64,000 nt of DNA, taken from NCBI GenBank assembly GCA_050084515.1, contig CM114271.1, positions 63,054,001 to 63,118,000 of the forward strand. Reading direction: 5' to 3'. Numbering within the stretch: the first letter of the stretch is position 1; each line of letters opens with the position of its first letter. The position numbers were made by a program, and so were the translations under genes. Shown one piece after another: positions 34,916 to 46,420 of this stretch. The notes beneath the pieces are model-generated. The model saw only the letters and a program-made list of their open reading frames with translations. It did no database searches and was not told the DNA's origin. Source of the stretch: Blasia pusilla. Taxonomy: Eukaryota > Marchantiophyta > Marchantiopsida > Blasiales.

Positions 34916-35294
34916 CACAGACAAATTCTGCTTCCGTGTGTGCCCCGGTACCCATGGCTCACACCCGAGCCTGCCCCTTTGAGCTTGCGGAGCTCGTAGC
35001 GAACACCTGGTTTGGCCAAACGTGCAAGGCGGGCTCAGGCCCGCGCATGGAGGACTCACGGCTCACAAGACGCGCTCCACGCCCGTGTATGGCGGGCTTG
35101 AGGCCCGCCGCCAAGTGTGGGCTCTGCACAGGCTTGGCCACGGGCCACAAAACCGGTGCGGGCTCGATCAACTCGGTTGCCGCTACGGGCTCGGCATGCT
35201 CTGGAGGTTCGGAGGCAGGCTCGAATGAGGGCTGCAAATACCCACATGGCATGTCCGTCCCATAGACGAGCTTATCTATTTCTCTGCAACCTTG
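34916..35294. mobile_element. hAT-like MITE with CAAGGTTGCA ends
   Basis: CAAGGTTGCAC and TGCAACCTTG form the inverted ends. The flanking 8 bp CATACTAG and CACACTAG match at 7 of 8 positions, which fits hAT 8-bp duplications. The core is GC-rich with GGCTTG/GGCCCGC repeats, and the open frames inside it are by-products of composition. Related copies lie at 41230, 42317, 42491 and 50854. Confidence 0.7.
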
Positions 35295-35302
35295 CACACT
35301 AG

Positions 35303-36110
35303 GTAGTAGCCTTCTAAGGGATAAACTCAATAAACCCTCGTAACGTGCGATTTTGAAATTTTCCCTTCCTAACAAAACTTATTGTAGTACTTAAAAAAAT
35401 TGGACATAAAAGGTTTCCTTTCGGGAAAAAATTCGGTCTGAAGAGGACCCAAAACCCTGCATACACTTATTGTAACCCTCGACGTGTGCCTCTGCGTGAA
35501 ACTGTCTTACGTATATTTAGGAGTTACCCTTTGACAACTCATGCACGTGATGCGGTTGTCTACAAGCCGAGCGAATGTGTTAAGTTCCCCGGGTAGAGAT
35601 GGACGGCAACGTGCTATGTTCCAACTGCTTTCACTACAGCCGACGGAAGGAGAATATGAAAGTCACAAGGTTGAAGGTTCGGGGGAGAATAGGCAGGTCA
35701 CAAGGTAAGGTTCGCGGTAGGCCCCACGACCTTTCTCCAGCAACCTGCTTCATTGGCCGGGAGATCTTGCGGGGACACATGCCACTCTAAGAAATCGTAC
35801 GATGCGGATCCGAATTCAAGGAGTGTTGTGGGCATGGGTTAAGGTCCACGGCTGGTAATGTACTAATGGGTAGCCGTGATCCTGGCTCCTAAAAGTACCC
35901 CGTAGCCCTGTCCTTACAACGAGCTTGTGGATGTGGTCGGTGGTAAACTGCGCTCGAATGTTTCACTTCCGAGGGCAAAGTGGCCGGTGGGCACCTTAAC
36001 ATTGTGCCCATCTTGGATCGTTTCGTGTCACTCCGTGTGAGACGACTACGACGAGAGTAATTGTTTATCTGCGCTGACTTAGAAATGGTCACATTCCACC
36101 CGCGCCTAGC
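35303..36110. other. Upstream region of the 36422 gene
   Basis: Mixed-composition sequence with no recognised gene. It probably contains the promoter of the gene starting at 36422. Confidence 0.4.
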
Positions 36111-36118
36111 TATATAAA
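36111..36118 (+). promoter_or_regulatory. TATA box of the repeat-protein gene
   Basis: TATATAAA preceded by CTAGC. A start near 36140-36145 would give a ~280-nt 5' leader before the ATG at 36422. Confidence 0.5.
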
Positions 36119-36421
36119 TCTTCAAACTGTCTCCATTTGGCACTGTCCGAGTTTTCCACCACCTCAATCATCAATAGTCTCTGCAGTCACACTCTTTCCT
36201 GACTCGGGAACATTTGAACCTATCCCCAATCCTGCATGTCATTCAGTTCTGGTCACAGAATCAAATATCTACTGTCCTGCCTACCAAGTGTACTCTTTGC
36301 CTTCACATTTCTTCTTTGATTCCGAGCTATTCCCAGGTTTGCAATTATTGCTCTGAATCCTTTGTGGCTGTAATAGTTACAGTGAGCACTTGGACGTTTC
36401 CTCCAAACTCCCACCGAATCC

Positions 36422-38157
36422 ATGGCGATCGTGAAGAATCGAACAGTGCCTTCGATTGTCGTCCGCATGTTTCTGCTGGGCACTGTCATTTTGTTTCTCT
36501 GCAGCCTTGGTGATCGATACCCATCGACGACGATCGGGACGGGTAAATTACTTGTGACTATTAATTTTGTAAGCTATAGGCGAGCTTTCGGATCTGCATG
36601 CACTCTGGATGTCCTAGTCCTGTACGCGAGTGATTCATGATCACACACACTGCAATTGGATGCCGGGGAATTACGGACGTCTAACATGTCTGCAATGTGA
36701 AACTCTCAGGTTTGCTTAGCGATTCCAGCGAGGTGGATGCTGCGTCTAACACTGACTCTCGTATCAAGCATGGAGGATTTCTTCGTCGTAATTCCGACAT
36801 TTCATCTGCAGCAATGTGGCCCACCACAGACGACCGATACAAGACCATTCGTAGGGTTGGACCTGTTACCGTCATTTCTGTGTCAGCTACTAAAGGGAAT
36901 CCTGTAGCGGACGAGACTCTGGTCCAAAACACAAATTCAGGGACATGGCCCAGAACCGAGCAGCTCCATGTTTTCGACCCGTCTGCAGGAGACTCTTCAG
37001 CAGAAATTGATTCTGTGATTGTAAGTGATGCTCCTGGTCCGAAATATCCCCTTGGTGATAGTTCACCTCTACAAATGTGGCCTATCACTTCTGAGGTCTC
37101 TGATTCTTTGTCGAGCCATTCATCTCCTCCAATAGAGAGCGAGACCGGGAGCACCGTTACCAGCGAATCCCATGTCTCAAGAAGAGCTTTACTTCGTGAC
37201 ATTTCTCCTCCTGGCATGTGGCCTCCAGGCTCCGACCAGGACGAGGCCGACATGAATATGTTTCAATTTCGTAGAAGGGCTCTTCTCGAGCGGGCTCCTG
37301 CTACTCCTCTCGACAATCACGGATTCGCGCACGGGATTGCTGGTGAGAAGCAAGTTCAGGGAAGAACTCTTCGTGGTCGCAAGGCTATTTCTCCAGTTGA
37401 AGACAAATCTAGATCTAGGTTTGTTGGCAACACCGAGCTCCACGGGCGTGCTCTCCTGGGTGACATCTCGCCTCCAGGAATGTGGCCCATAAGTGACGAT
37501 CAGGACGAATTTGACCGAAGACTGCTTCTAAGTACACCTCATTCTCCGATTAATGTGGAGTCAGCCGTTGGCAGCGAACAAAGGCTTCATGACTTTCGTG
37601 ATATCCTCCATGTAGAAAATCACAGTGGTATCGGTTCCGTGCATTCTTCGCTTGATATTCGGGGCGCGGATTCTCCCGTGTCCGGTGAGCAGTTTCTGCA
37701 GAGACAGGCTCTGTTCCGCGATCTTTCTCCACCGCAAATGTGGCCAGTGAGGGATGATCAACCTGAGGGTGACTGGACGCGAGGAAGATTCCCTCTTAGT
37801 GCTGCAGACTCAAAATCACTTGAATTGGAGTCTTCATTGAACCAAGAGAAGCATGTCCAAAGACGATCTTTACTCCGTGATATTTCTCCTCCCGGAATGT
37901 GGCCCATAACCGATGATCAAGACGAGTTCGTGCGACGATCTCTTCTGAGTAATTCCGATCCTATCACCGAAAGGGAGTCTGTAGTTTCTGGCGACTGCGA
38001 TTCTCAAAGACGAGTCCTACTTCATGATCACGATCTTCAACATCTGGCAGAGAGTTCTCCAGTGAAACTTGTGCTCCGCCGCGCAAGGAAAGGTCTCCTT
38101 CGAGGGTTTCCTCCAACAAATTTGGTCAGTACCACATCAGCATTAGCGACAAAGTAG
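36422..38157 (+). CDS. Secretory protein with seven MWP repeats, putative multi-copy peptide precursor
   Basis: Two exons (36422-36542 and 36710-38157) with a GT-AG intron (GGTAAAT / CTCTCAG) give 522 residues. The split Gly codon keeps the frame. Residues 12-30 form a hydrophobic signal peptide or anchor (VVRMFLLGTVILFLCSLG). The rest is hydrophilic and contains a Met-Trp-Pro core at residues 76, 163, 210, 298, 384 and 437, plus a TWP variant near residue 117. The best four repeats read (R)DISPPGMWPxxDDQDE and are preceded by RRALL, GRALL, RQALF or RRSLL. Such Arg-Arg-x-Leu sites resemble subtilase SBT6.1 cleavage sites in plant peptide precursors. Codons for the core vary at third positions between repeats, so the protein sequence is under selection. 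No known hormone family was recognised; a secreted peptide precursor is an inference, and a cell-wall or structural repeat protein is possible. Confidence 0.75.
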
Positions 38158-39366
38158 AGCCTGCGGATGTACGCATCTGCTGTACTTCAGACAGTCCAAG
38201 CAGAGGCAAGATTGATATTTTGAAGCGCCATTCTAGTTTTCGTGCTACTCGTAGGAAGTAAGAGTTCCAGCTCCAATCGAGCTAGAGCTGCAGTCACAAG
38301 CCGATGTTCACACTGAAGCTTCTCATATGGACACGATGAAAGTGATGGGACGGAAGAAAAAGTTGATCAGGACAGACTGTGCCACGGCCTAGAAGCGTAA
38401 TTCCTTACATTACGAGTTCGCAGCGAGTTAGTTAGAGAGGCACTTGTCCCACATTGTCTCTCTCTCACTGAAGCAGTGTAGCTGTATAACTAGTATACAC
38501 AAGTGCATGACGACCTCTCTCGACTCTGTGATCGAGTCTGATATATAGTAGCACAGTTAGCGGTGAGAGTGCCAACTACTCAGGAACATACTTATGTATA
38601 TTTAAGTGACTTTCATATTTACAATTGAATCACAACATTCGAGTATTTACTTTCACGATTTGGAAGTCCACCACCACTTCTTAGCTCAATAAGAGTGTAA
38701 TTGATACTTTAAGCTTGTTTTATGACAAGGTCTGACGCTGCAAGGATTCTCGGCGAATCTTATTTAATATGGATATCTCTCTAGTGTCGTCTCGAAGGGA
38801 GACTCGTCAGACTGCCACGAACCCATGTGTCCGAGAGATTTGTTTCCAATCGTGAATTTATGAGGGAGTGGAGAAATTTTCAAGATGGAAAAGCGGAAAT
38901 TGTTCATGTCATTGCATGTTTTCGAGGCAAGCTGATGTCCACCTGACTAAAGTGGAAGCTATACAATTTTCTACATTATTATTACTGGTATGTTTTCTTA
39001 TCGTTGTAGCTTTTCCTCTACTTTTCTATGTCGTATAAGGATGGAGTCTCCGAAATATTCTCTCATCGTCAGAATTTCAAGTTTTCTTTGTTTTTCAAAA
39101 AGAAATAACAATAATGAGGGAGACATTCGCACTATCTATCTACTAATTAGAGGATGCAAGATTGGATCATTAGGTTAGGTTATCAGGTGTCCGTCACGAG
39201 TGTGTTTAATTATTTTCTCCCTACCTCTCAAACCCTAAGCACGCTTGACACCTCCCTCCTATCACTAAACGTCTCGAAGAAGTACTATTGGTGAGGTTAC
39301 TAGAGAGATTGTAAAGAGTGAAGTTGAAATGTGAATTATGGAACATGGACGTCCATTGCACTGTCC
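38158..39366. other. 3' flank of the repeat-protein gene, no further gene seen
   Basis: Contains the presumed 3' UTR and intergenic sequence. No domain-bearing frame was found. Confidence 0.4.
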
Positions 39367-39494
39367 CATAAGGTCCTTAGTAACTAGTTTGCGGCCCTCT
39401 CCCTTCCCCCTTCGTCAAATAAAAATCTTCCATAAGGTCCTTAGTAACTAGTTTGCGGCCCTCTCCCTTCCCCCTTCATCAAATAAAAATCTTC
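39367..39494. repeat. Tandem duplication, 2 x 64 bp
   Basis: The unit starting CATAAGGTCCTTAGTAACTA occurs at 39367 and 39431 with one base difference (TTCGTC / TTCATC), so the duplication is recent. Confidence 0.9.
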
Positions 39495-39639
39495 CATTAC
39501 TGTCCTTTCATTCTAGTTCTACATGCCATATATACTACTAGAATATAAAAAAAAAAAAAATTTTGTGTCCATGTTAGTGCTAAAAATGAGTTACATGCAA
39601 AAGGTCGTTGTGGCACACCCACAAAATGGTATTTAGAAA

Positions 39640-40228
39640 ATGTTCTTATTATGGGAGAGTGCTTCCTTGAATTGCAAACACCTCTCTATTTGACACATGG
39701 CAACTAGGCAGCAAGAAAATATTTCACATGCTGTGGGCACAAAGAAAATTTTTGAATTTATGTGCAACACTAATAATCGTTTCCCTTCATAGGCTATACA
39801 ATAGCTTTTCAAACACTTTTTTATTTCACGTGCATCGCACGAGCACCTTATCTATATTATTATGGGAGAATGTCTTCTTGATTTGTAAACACCTCTCTAT
39901 TTGACAAGTGGCAACTAGGCAGCAAGAAAAAATTTGAATTTGTGTGCAGCATCATTAGTCTCTTCCCTTCACTCGCTATACAGTAGCTCTTCAAACACTT
40001 TTTTATTTTGTGTGCATCACACGGGCACCTTCTCTATATTATTATGGGAGAGTGCCTTCTTGATTTGCAAAGTGGCATTCGGGTAGCAAGAAAATGTTTC
40101 ACATGCTATGGGCAGCTAGAAAAAAATTGAATTTATGTGCATCATCATTAATCTTCCCTTCACGGGCTGTACACTAGCTCTTCAAACACTTTTTTATTTC
40201 CCCGTGCATCTCACGGACACCTTACTAG
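39640..40228 (+). mobile_element. Tandem Helitron-like array (3 units)
   Basis: Units start near 39642 (degenerate), 39851 and 40033 with the TCTATATTATTATGGGAGA head. The last ends in a GTGCATCTCAC hairpin remnant and CTAG at 40228, followed by T. Same family as 10143-11148. Confidence 0.75.
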
Positions 40229-41229
40229 TACTAATGGAAGGATATAGTTTTATGTAGTTACTCCTCTTATATGTGTGATTAGATTTCTTTCAAAAATACT
40301 TTTGGTAATTTTAAGGGGGTCGTATCCAGATTGGTAACTAAAGGTATCATGTTTAAACATGAGTTGCCAATAAGGATTTGTGCATCGCATGATTCCTTAC
40401 CAGTTTCCATATAGGTAAAAAAATAGGTTTCATGTCAATGACGGGATATTGAGCAAAAAATTTGGGATTGAATTTTCGAGGAATTTTTGAAAACCATTAT
40501 CGAACATTCAATTTATGCAAAACCTTGGCACCCATTTCATTCCACCCTACCAACCAAGACCATTAAATGTCCAATTGATTAAGGATAATGGGCAAGGAGG
40601 GAGGAGGGATCTTACTGTCGATAATTGACTAATAGGCATGATTTTATTTTCTTTTTGCAACATTTTGAAGTTGAAAGTTTGAACTTTATTTAAGCTGAAA
40701 TTTTTTAGGCACTATTCGTTCTTTTACTTTTATAAATTAAATATCCTTGTAAGAAAAAAATGTGAAAAAATCATTGAAAGATATAAAAATCTTAAAACTA
40801 TAAAGTGTTCTAGCTCGTATCTATGTTTATAGTAGAGCTTTGATGAAAAAAGAATGAGCTACACTAGAATCCAAGATTATTTGATACTTAAAAAACTAGG
40901 GTTTTTCACGTATTTTCTTATATTCTAGTTTTTTGGAAATTTTCCAGAGGTTGTGCTCCTACCTATGTACTCCATAATGCATTTTTTTGCTCTGCACCCT
41001 AAAGCAAAATAGGGTTAGCTTATCCTAAGAATCCTGCTATACTCCATAAACCACATATGTCATATTTACTAGAGGAAATCATTGGTTTTATAACTAGGTT
41101 TCTGACTAGTACAAGTCATATATCACTAGCAATGATTGCTAGTGATAGATGACTTGTACTAGTCAGAAATGATTGTTTACTTATAAAGACACAAAATCCA
41201 AGTCATATCTTGAACATGTTTTAAATGAC
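40229..41229. other. AT-rich non-coding sequence
   Basis: Contains only the palindrome at 41099-41168; no gene was seen. Confidence 0.4.
41099..41168. repeat. Near-perfect 70-bp palindrome
   Basis: TTTCTGACTAGTACAAGTCA at the left is mirrored by TGACTTGTACTAGTCAGAAA at the right, with ATCACTAGCAAT / ATTGCTAGTGAT inside. The arms are about 34 bp with almost no loop. Confidence 0.9.
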
Positions 41230-41880
41230 CAAGGTTGCATAGAAACGGACCTGTCTGTCCATGGGACAAACTTATCCGCACATGCAAAACCGACGTGGGC
41301 TAGTGCAGGCCTCACAGGCTAATGCTTGGGCTCAGTGTGGGCCAAATATGAAGGATGTAGGCTTAGGGTTGGGCCTCGCAGGTAAGATGTGAGCCTAGGC
41401 TTGCACTAGGCAAGCAATGTGCATGCCTACGCTCGGGCCAAGCGGGGTAGGCACATGCTTGGGCTGAGGTAGGGTGCACGCTTAGGCGAGGCAGAATATG
41501 AGCTCAGGGTCAGGTCGCGGGCAGAGCCGGCTTAGGCTCGGGCTAGGCAATCATGGCATGGGCTTAGGCTTGGGCAAGTCGGGCAGGATGCATGCTTAGG
41601 GTTGGGTGGGGCTAGATTAGGCGCAGTTGAGGCAAGGCGCATGCTTGGGCTTGGGTGACGCCTAAGACGCTAGCTTAGGCTCGAGCTTGGCATTGGACCT
41701 AACCAAGTTGGATGCATACTAGAAATCGGGTGGAAAAGAACATGTGGCAAATTGTTGGGCTCCGGTGCAAATTGATTGAGCCCGAGTCTATGTTGCGAGC
41801 CGGGCAGGCCTGGATGCGAGCGGTAAGAATCCAGACCCGCATGGACAAGTCCATCCTGGGGACAAACATAAGTCCATAAA
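41230..41880. mobile_element. GC-rich MITE, CAAGGTTGCA family, right end eroded
   Basis: The left end CAAGGTTGCAT is followed by GTCCATGGGACAAAC, as in the copy at 42491. The core has degenerate tandem GGGCTTAGGCTCGGGC-type repeats. GGGACAAACATAAGTCCATA near 41860 resembles the right interior of the copy at 50854, but the TGCAACCTT end is not found. Confidence 0.55.
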
Positions 41881-42316
41881 CGTCTTTAAGTTTGGATATA
41901 AGGAAACTCTATATCATCTGAGAACTCAAGAAATGACGCAGATTAAACTGCTCATGTCATCTTATTGGAATTTTGATTTTTTTTGTTGAATAGTGGTGAT
42001 GTTGTGCGTAGAAGAGATCATTTTCATAATAAGCAAATGATCAAGAATTAGCATATAATTTCATATCATGGCATACTATCATTTATTAAGTTTGGCTATG
42101 CTTATAACTCAATAATGGGATCCACCTATAACTTTAGAAGAGTAGAAAAGAACTTACTTGCAAACCATAAGTTCAGATTTTTTGAAATGAGGAATTAGAA
42201 TAAAAATAAGAGTCAAAATTCCAAGTTTTGTTTTATATTTCAAGAAAAAAAAATGGAATAAATTAAAAATATTCATGCTTTCTCTAACGATAACCACATA
42301 AATTATCAAAAAATTT

Positions 42317-42354
42317 GTAAGGTTGCACACGAAAAAAGTCTGTATGCAACCTTC
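42317..42354. repeat. Minimal CAAGGTTGCA-type inverted repeat
   Basis: AAGGTTGCAC and TATGCAACCTT are separated by only ~20 bp; a core-deleted copy of the same MITE family. Confidence 0.6.
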
Positions 42355-42490
42355 AACCCTAACGCCCGCCCTCGCAGGCCAATGCAGGCTATGTCCAAGT
42401 GGATTCTTGCCCCGCCTCCCTTAATTTCAGCCCGCACCTATTTTTGTGTCCCATGCTTGTGCGGGGTAATGAAGAAACCGGGCATAGGAT

Positions 42491-43230
42491 CAAGGTTGCA
42501 CGGAAACCGAAAAGTTCGTCCATGGGACGGACATGTCCGGACATGACCAGGGACATGCAAAACCGGTCGCGAACCTCGGGTTTTCTTGGCACCAAGTCAA
42601 CCGTGGAGGCTCCACCCACGAGAACAGGTGTGGGCTCCCATGTAGGGTGCAAGCCAGGGCGCAGGCCATGCGCAGGAAATCGACATGACGTGGGATAATG
42701 GGTGGCCTGATGTGGGCTACCGCGTAAGCTGAGGTTGGCTTAGAGCAGGCTAGGCGGGCTTGCGAGTTGCATGGGGGTTGCAGGCGGGCACTTGCGCGGG
42801 CTTGGAGGCTAAGGACATGCCTGGCGCGAACTTACAGTAGGCTTGCAGGCGGAAGGCGAGCTTGCTGGCCTGGTGCGGGCCAGGAGGGCCTGGGCGGGCC
42901 AGACGGGCAAAGGGCAGGCCGAGCGCAGGCTCAGCGCGGGCCAGATAGGTTGGGGGCGGGCAAGGGGCGAGCCAAGAGCGGGCATGGGCGGGCTTAGTGC
43001 GGGCCAAGCGGGTAGGGGGCAGGTAGGGGGCAAGCCAAGTATGGGCTCAGGGTAGGACATGTGGGCTAGGCGCGGGCCAACCAGCTAGGGGGTGGGTTGA
43101 GTGTGGGTCAAGCAAGGAGGCGGGCGTGGAGGCCAGCGGCCTTGACCCCTATGTGGTCAGGCCGGTGGGGCGGGCGAGGCGGTGGAGGCGGCGCGCGGCT
43201 AGTCAGACAAGGGGTGGAAAAGGTAGGCTA
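42491..43230. mobile_element. GC-rich MITE copy, CAAGGTTGCA family
   Basis: The left end CAAGGTTGCACGG and GTCCATGGGACGGAC are followed by repeated GCGGGC/GGCAAG/GGCC motifs up to about 43230. No right end was identified. Long frames on both strands are composition artefacts. Confidence 0.5.
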
Positions 43231-43704
43231 TTCGCGGTCTGAAAGGATGAACGGGATGGTTGTAATGGGTGTTAAATGCGATTTGTGTAGGGGAAAGATG
43301 TTTGACGGCTTGAAGGATTGGAGAAGGGTGGTTGTAGTAGAGAATAATATAGCTAGAAATGAGAATAATTGGAGAAAGAGGGATAGTATTGTTGGAGAGA
43401 GGAAGGAGAGTGTTAAAATTGAATTTGCATAGGGTGGTTAAATTGGAAATTAGGTTAGTTGGAAATAAAAGTAGGTAAACTATTTAGGATATGTGAAAAA
43501 AGAATATGATAGGAGGACAAATTTTTTTTTATTCTAAATGGTGATTAATGGAGATGGCTTAGTAATAAATTTTAAGTGGGATAGATGATAAGGAGAGTTA
43601 GAAGAGTTCATTGCCTTCCTTTCATCGTCCCTATGTAAACTTGCTCATTTCTTCTATATCCTCAAAATCTCATTCCTCCCTTCATGTGTCACTATCTTTT
43701 GTGG
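43231..43704. other. AT-rich flank left of element 2
   Basis: No gene or repeat recognised. It ends at the AAGT target duplication. Confidence 0.4.
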
Positions 43705-43708
43705 AAGT

Positions 43709-44187
43709 TGTCACATCTGAGTAGCCGATAGGCCGAGATCTATCGTGGATAGGGCGTAGGAGCCAGCGGACTATCTTGAGTGTAACTTTGTCCCACATTG
43801 TCGGATGAGGTTGAGGATAGGCCCATTGTGTTAGGAACGTTGTTTCTGACGACTTTCATGTTGAGGTCTTTTACAGCCGGGTGACTTGTTGACCAGGTCA
43901 CCTACCCCTGGTAACCTGTGCACACAAGTTACCAAGGGAAGGGCTATTTTTAGGAGAAGAGCCTTTTGGCTCTTCCCAACCTATATAAGAGAGGAAGATG
44001 GCCTTCTTAAGCCATCTTTCTCATGTTGGGCCGTTGGAGCACCTCCCTTGTATGTGTGTGAGCTAGGACTAGGGTGCTAGCGTCCAGATTCCTTGATAGC
44101 ACAAGGTGGACGAGGCTTGATATGCCGATGTAGATTGAGGAGTGGAGTTTTAGGCCGGGTGTGCCGTTTTTACTACTCTTTATTCTT
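43709..44187 (+). repeat. Element 2 terminal repeat A1
   Basis: 479 bp, the same length as A2 (49133-49611) and nearly identical to it. It ends at the primer-binding site and lacks a B segment. Confidence 0.93.
43982..44026 (+). promoter_or_regulatory. TATA box and predicted RNA start of element 2
   Basis: TATATAAG at 43982 lies 32 bp before ATCTTTCTCATGT (44014-44026). This is the perfect complement of the 13 nt after A1. A hairpin AAGATGGC / GCCATCTT (43995-44018) straddles the start, as in element 1. Confidence 0.72.
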
Positions 44188-44200
44188 ACATGAGAAAGAT
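44188..44200 (+). other. Self-complementary primer-binding site (element 2)
   Basis: ACATGAGAAAGAT begins at the first base after A1 and pairs 13/13 with 44014-44026. The sequence is unrelated to the element 1 site, so the pairing has been maintained by covariation. Confidence 0.82.
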
Positions 44201-45600
44201 GTCGGGCTGGTGGGAATTCGTTGTTTGCGGGTAGGCAGCGAGTTGCCTTGGTCGAGCCCTCAAGACGTGTGTGTGACGTTGTGTGTCATTTTTCTGTTCG
44301 AAGGCCGTGGCGAAGCGCTGTCCGTTTTTCTCAGATTTTGCTGGTGCGGATTGTTGGGGGACAGCAGCCGAGTGTAGCGTGTGGTGGGGCGTCGGGTGTA
44401 CGTAAGTGGAGGCGTCGAGAGAGAAGGAACGGGCAGGTTTGGGTCTTGCAACCGCCGGGGGGCTCTCAAGTAAAGGCGGCTAGAGTTAGGTCGAAGTTTA
44501 GGGTTCGGGGCGCGGACAGCAGGCGCGGACGGGTAGGGCGTGGACAGCAAGGCGCGTGACAGGCGCTCCCCCCCCCCCCGACATGGGAGGCCCGCATAGG
44601 GTCACGGGCCCCCCCCCCCTCCCCCGTAGTTAGGGCCCGCATAGGGCTGCGCCCCCCCCCCGCGCGCGCATTTAGGGCCCGCGGTCCAAGTCTTCCCCCC
44701 CCTTTTTCCAACGTGGTAAGAGTGGATGCACTCGTAGCGAACGTGGTAGGACGGACGAGGTCGGTCCGGCGAACGCAGTGCGCATGGGCAACGTGAGGGC
44801 AGGGAGGATGTCGACGTGCTGAGTGATCGACAAGTTGGACAGCGGGCGTGACATGATGTTTTAGAGGCGCGCATAGGGCGTTGCGAGAGTTTACGCTGGA
44901 GGGGCAGTGTGCATGATGCCGACGGGTTGTCCACATCTGTTGACGGGAGGATCGACGTGTTGGTCGAGGGGAGTGTTATGTGGCGGAGATTGTCATATCA
45001 TGTGGAGGAGTGCATATTGATGGTGCAACAGGTTGGAGGGTGTGATCAGGTTACCCATTCGAGTCCCTTTTCTCGCACTTGTTGTGTATGATTGAGAGTG
45101 CTGGGTATTGGGTAGTAGCTGGTGCTAGATGGGTGCAGTGATGGTGACAAGTGTAGATTCTTTTCATGTGTAGCATGTTGGTGGATATACGGCGGTTGCC
45201 GAGTAGGGATCGCGTGTATGACCCGAGAGTGTGTCGCTAGGTTAGGTGAGTCAGTTGGGAGGCTCATGGTGAGCTCGAGCGTGCGTGAGTCCGGGTATGT
45301 CATCACGGGATTGACGTTAGCATAGGTGAGCTAGTGAGGCGTGTGGGAGACTCTCGGTGAGTTTGAGTGCTTGAGCGGGTGAGACAGGGTTTGTCATCAC
45401 GGCGTTCTTCTAGGGTTCGGAAGAACGGGGTAGTGCGAGCAGTGGTAGTGGTGTGACACGGAGTGGAGTGAGATACCGAGGGGTTACCAGTGAGGAGCTC
45501 CCGCGACATCCATCCGTGACTGGATAGTCATCACTGGACACTGGTGCGGTGGCGAGATCACCAAGAGAGACGAGAGTACTTGGCAGGAGATGGACGACAT
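44201..45600 (+). other. Element 2 leader with poly-C tracts
   Basis: No convincing coding frame. Three imperfect units of GGGCCCGCATAGGG followed by runs of 9-12 C lie at 44566-44706. Confidence 0.5.
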
Positions 45601-46420
45601 GGGCCATCGGGGCATGCGTTGTTTCTCGGGTGCAGTGGGCACCCATCGACTTAGATGATTTCATCTAGGAGTTCGACACATGGTGCGACTTCCAGGAGAT
45701 ACGGACACCGAGACGGTTCAACCCTTTCATGGCATGGAAGGGGTTGTTCCAGCACTTGGAGGGTCCTCCGATGGATGACTACATGGAGTTCCGATCACTA
45801 TATTCAGTAGAGATCGATGCCTGGAGGATGTATTGGGCTCTAGGGTATGTGTCCACTAGTGGTCGCGAGGCATATGATGGGATTGTGAGAGGAGAGAGAC
45901 CCACACCATCAGCCCGGAGACTAGATGGAGAGGAGGGCAGTGACACAGGCGATGTGGCAGAGACCTCTGGTGGTAGAGGGCCACCCAGCTTCAGCCCCAC
46001 AGTGGAGTTCTTCCGATAGTTGGGGAGAGCTACGAGGGCGTACGCACCGACAAGCTGAAGAGTCTACAAGATTTTCAACGACGATCGGGTGAGAGTCTGA
46101 GAGAGGCCTTCACACGCATGAGGAGGCTAATCATAGCTACGTTTGGAGTGACTGAGGCACAGTCAGTCCAGTATTGGTACGGAGTTTTGGGCGGAGAACT
46201 ACGGAGGAAAGTCCGAGATGCGGTCTTTGATTCTGGCAATGAAGCCCACATTGAAGGTGGTCTTTGAGTTGTCGAGCGTATTGAGCTCAACATGAGTGAG
46301 GCGGTAGTGACCGCTGGATTTTTCGAGAGTCGACGGGTCCCAGCGGCGGTGACCCCACAGGTGCCCGGCGAGCACCGATACCATGGGAGCGGGCGGTGTG
46401 CCTAGAGAGCGGCGGGTACC
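45600..46420 (+). pseudogene. gag of element 2, decayed
   Basis: It matches element 1 gag: EFDTWCDF, WKGLFQHLEGPPMDDY, then in a shifted frame GESLREAFTRMRRLI and QYWYGVL. A TAG near 45665 stands where element 1 has CAG (FMQEFDTW). A TAG at 46017 is followed by a +1 frame change. The zinc-knuckle region downstream (46420-46800) is too degraded to recognise. Confidence 0.75.

Noticed and set aside
34936-35375. Open frames of 60-138 codons on both strands
   Set aside because: They lie inside the GC-rich MITE core, overlap on all frames and are low-complexity, so they are composition artefacts. The same applies at 42750-43060 and 50827-51275.
36681-37253. 190-codon minus-strand frame
   Set aside because: It is a shadow of the repeat-protein exon; it has no start context or domain.
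36422-38157. CEP-type hormone precursor
   Set aside because: The SPPGMWP core only loosely recalls CEP (xPTxPGxSPGxGH); Trp and the acidic tail do not fit.
44260-44936. Minus-strand frames of up to 156 codons
   Set aside because: They run through the poly-C tracts of the element 2 leader and encode Pro/Gly/Ala low complexity without domains.
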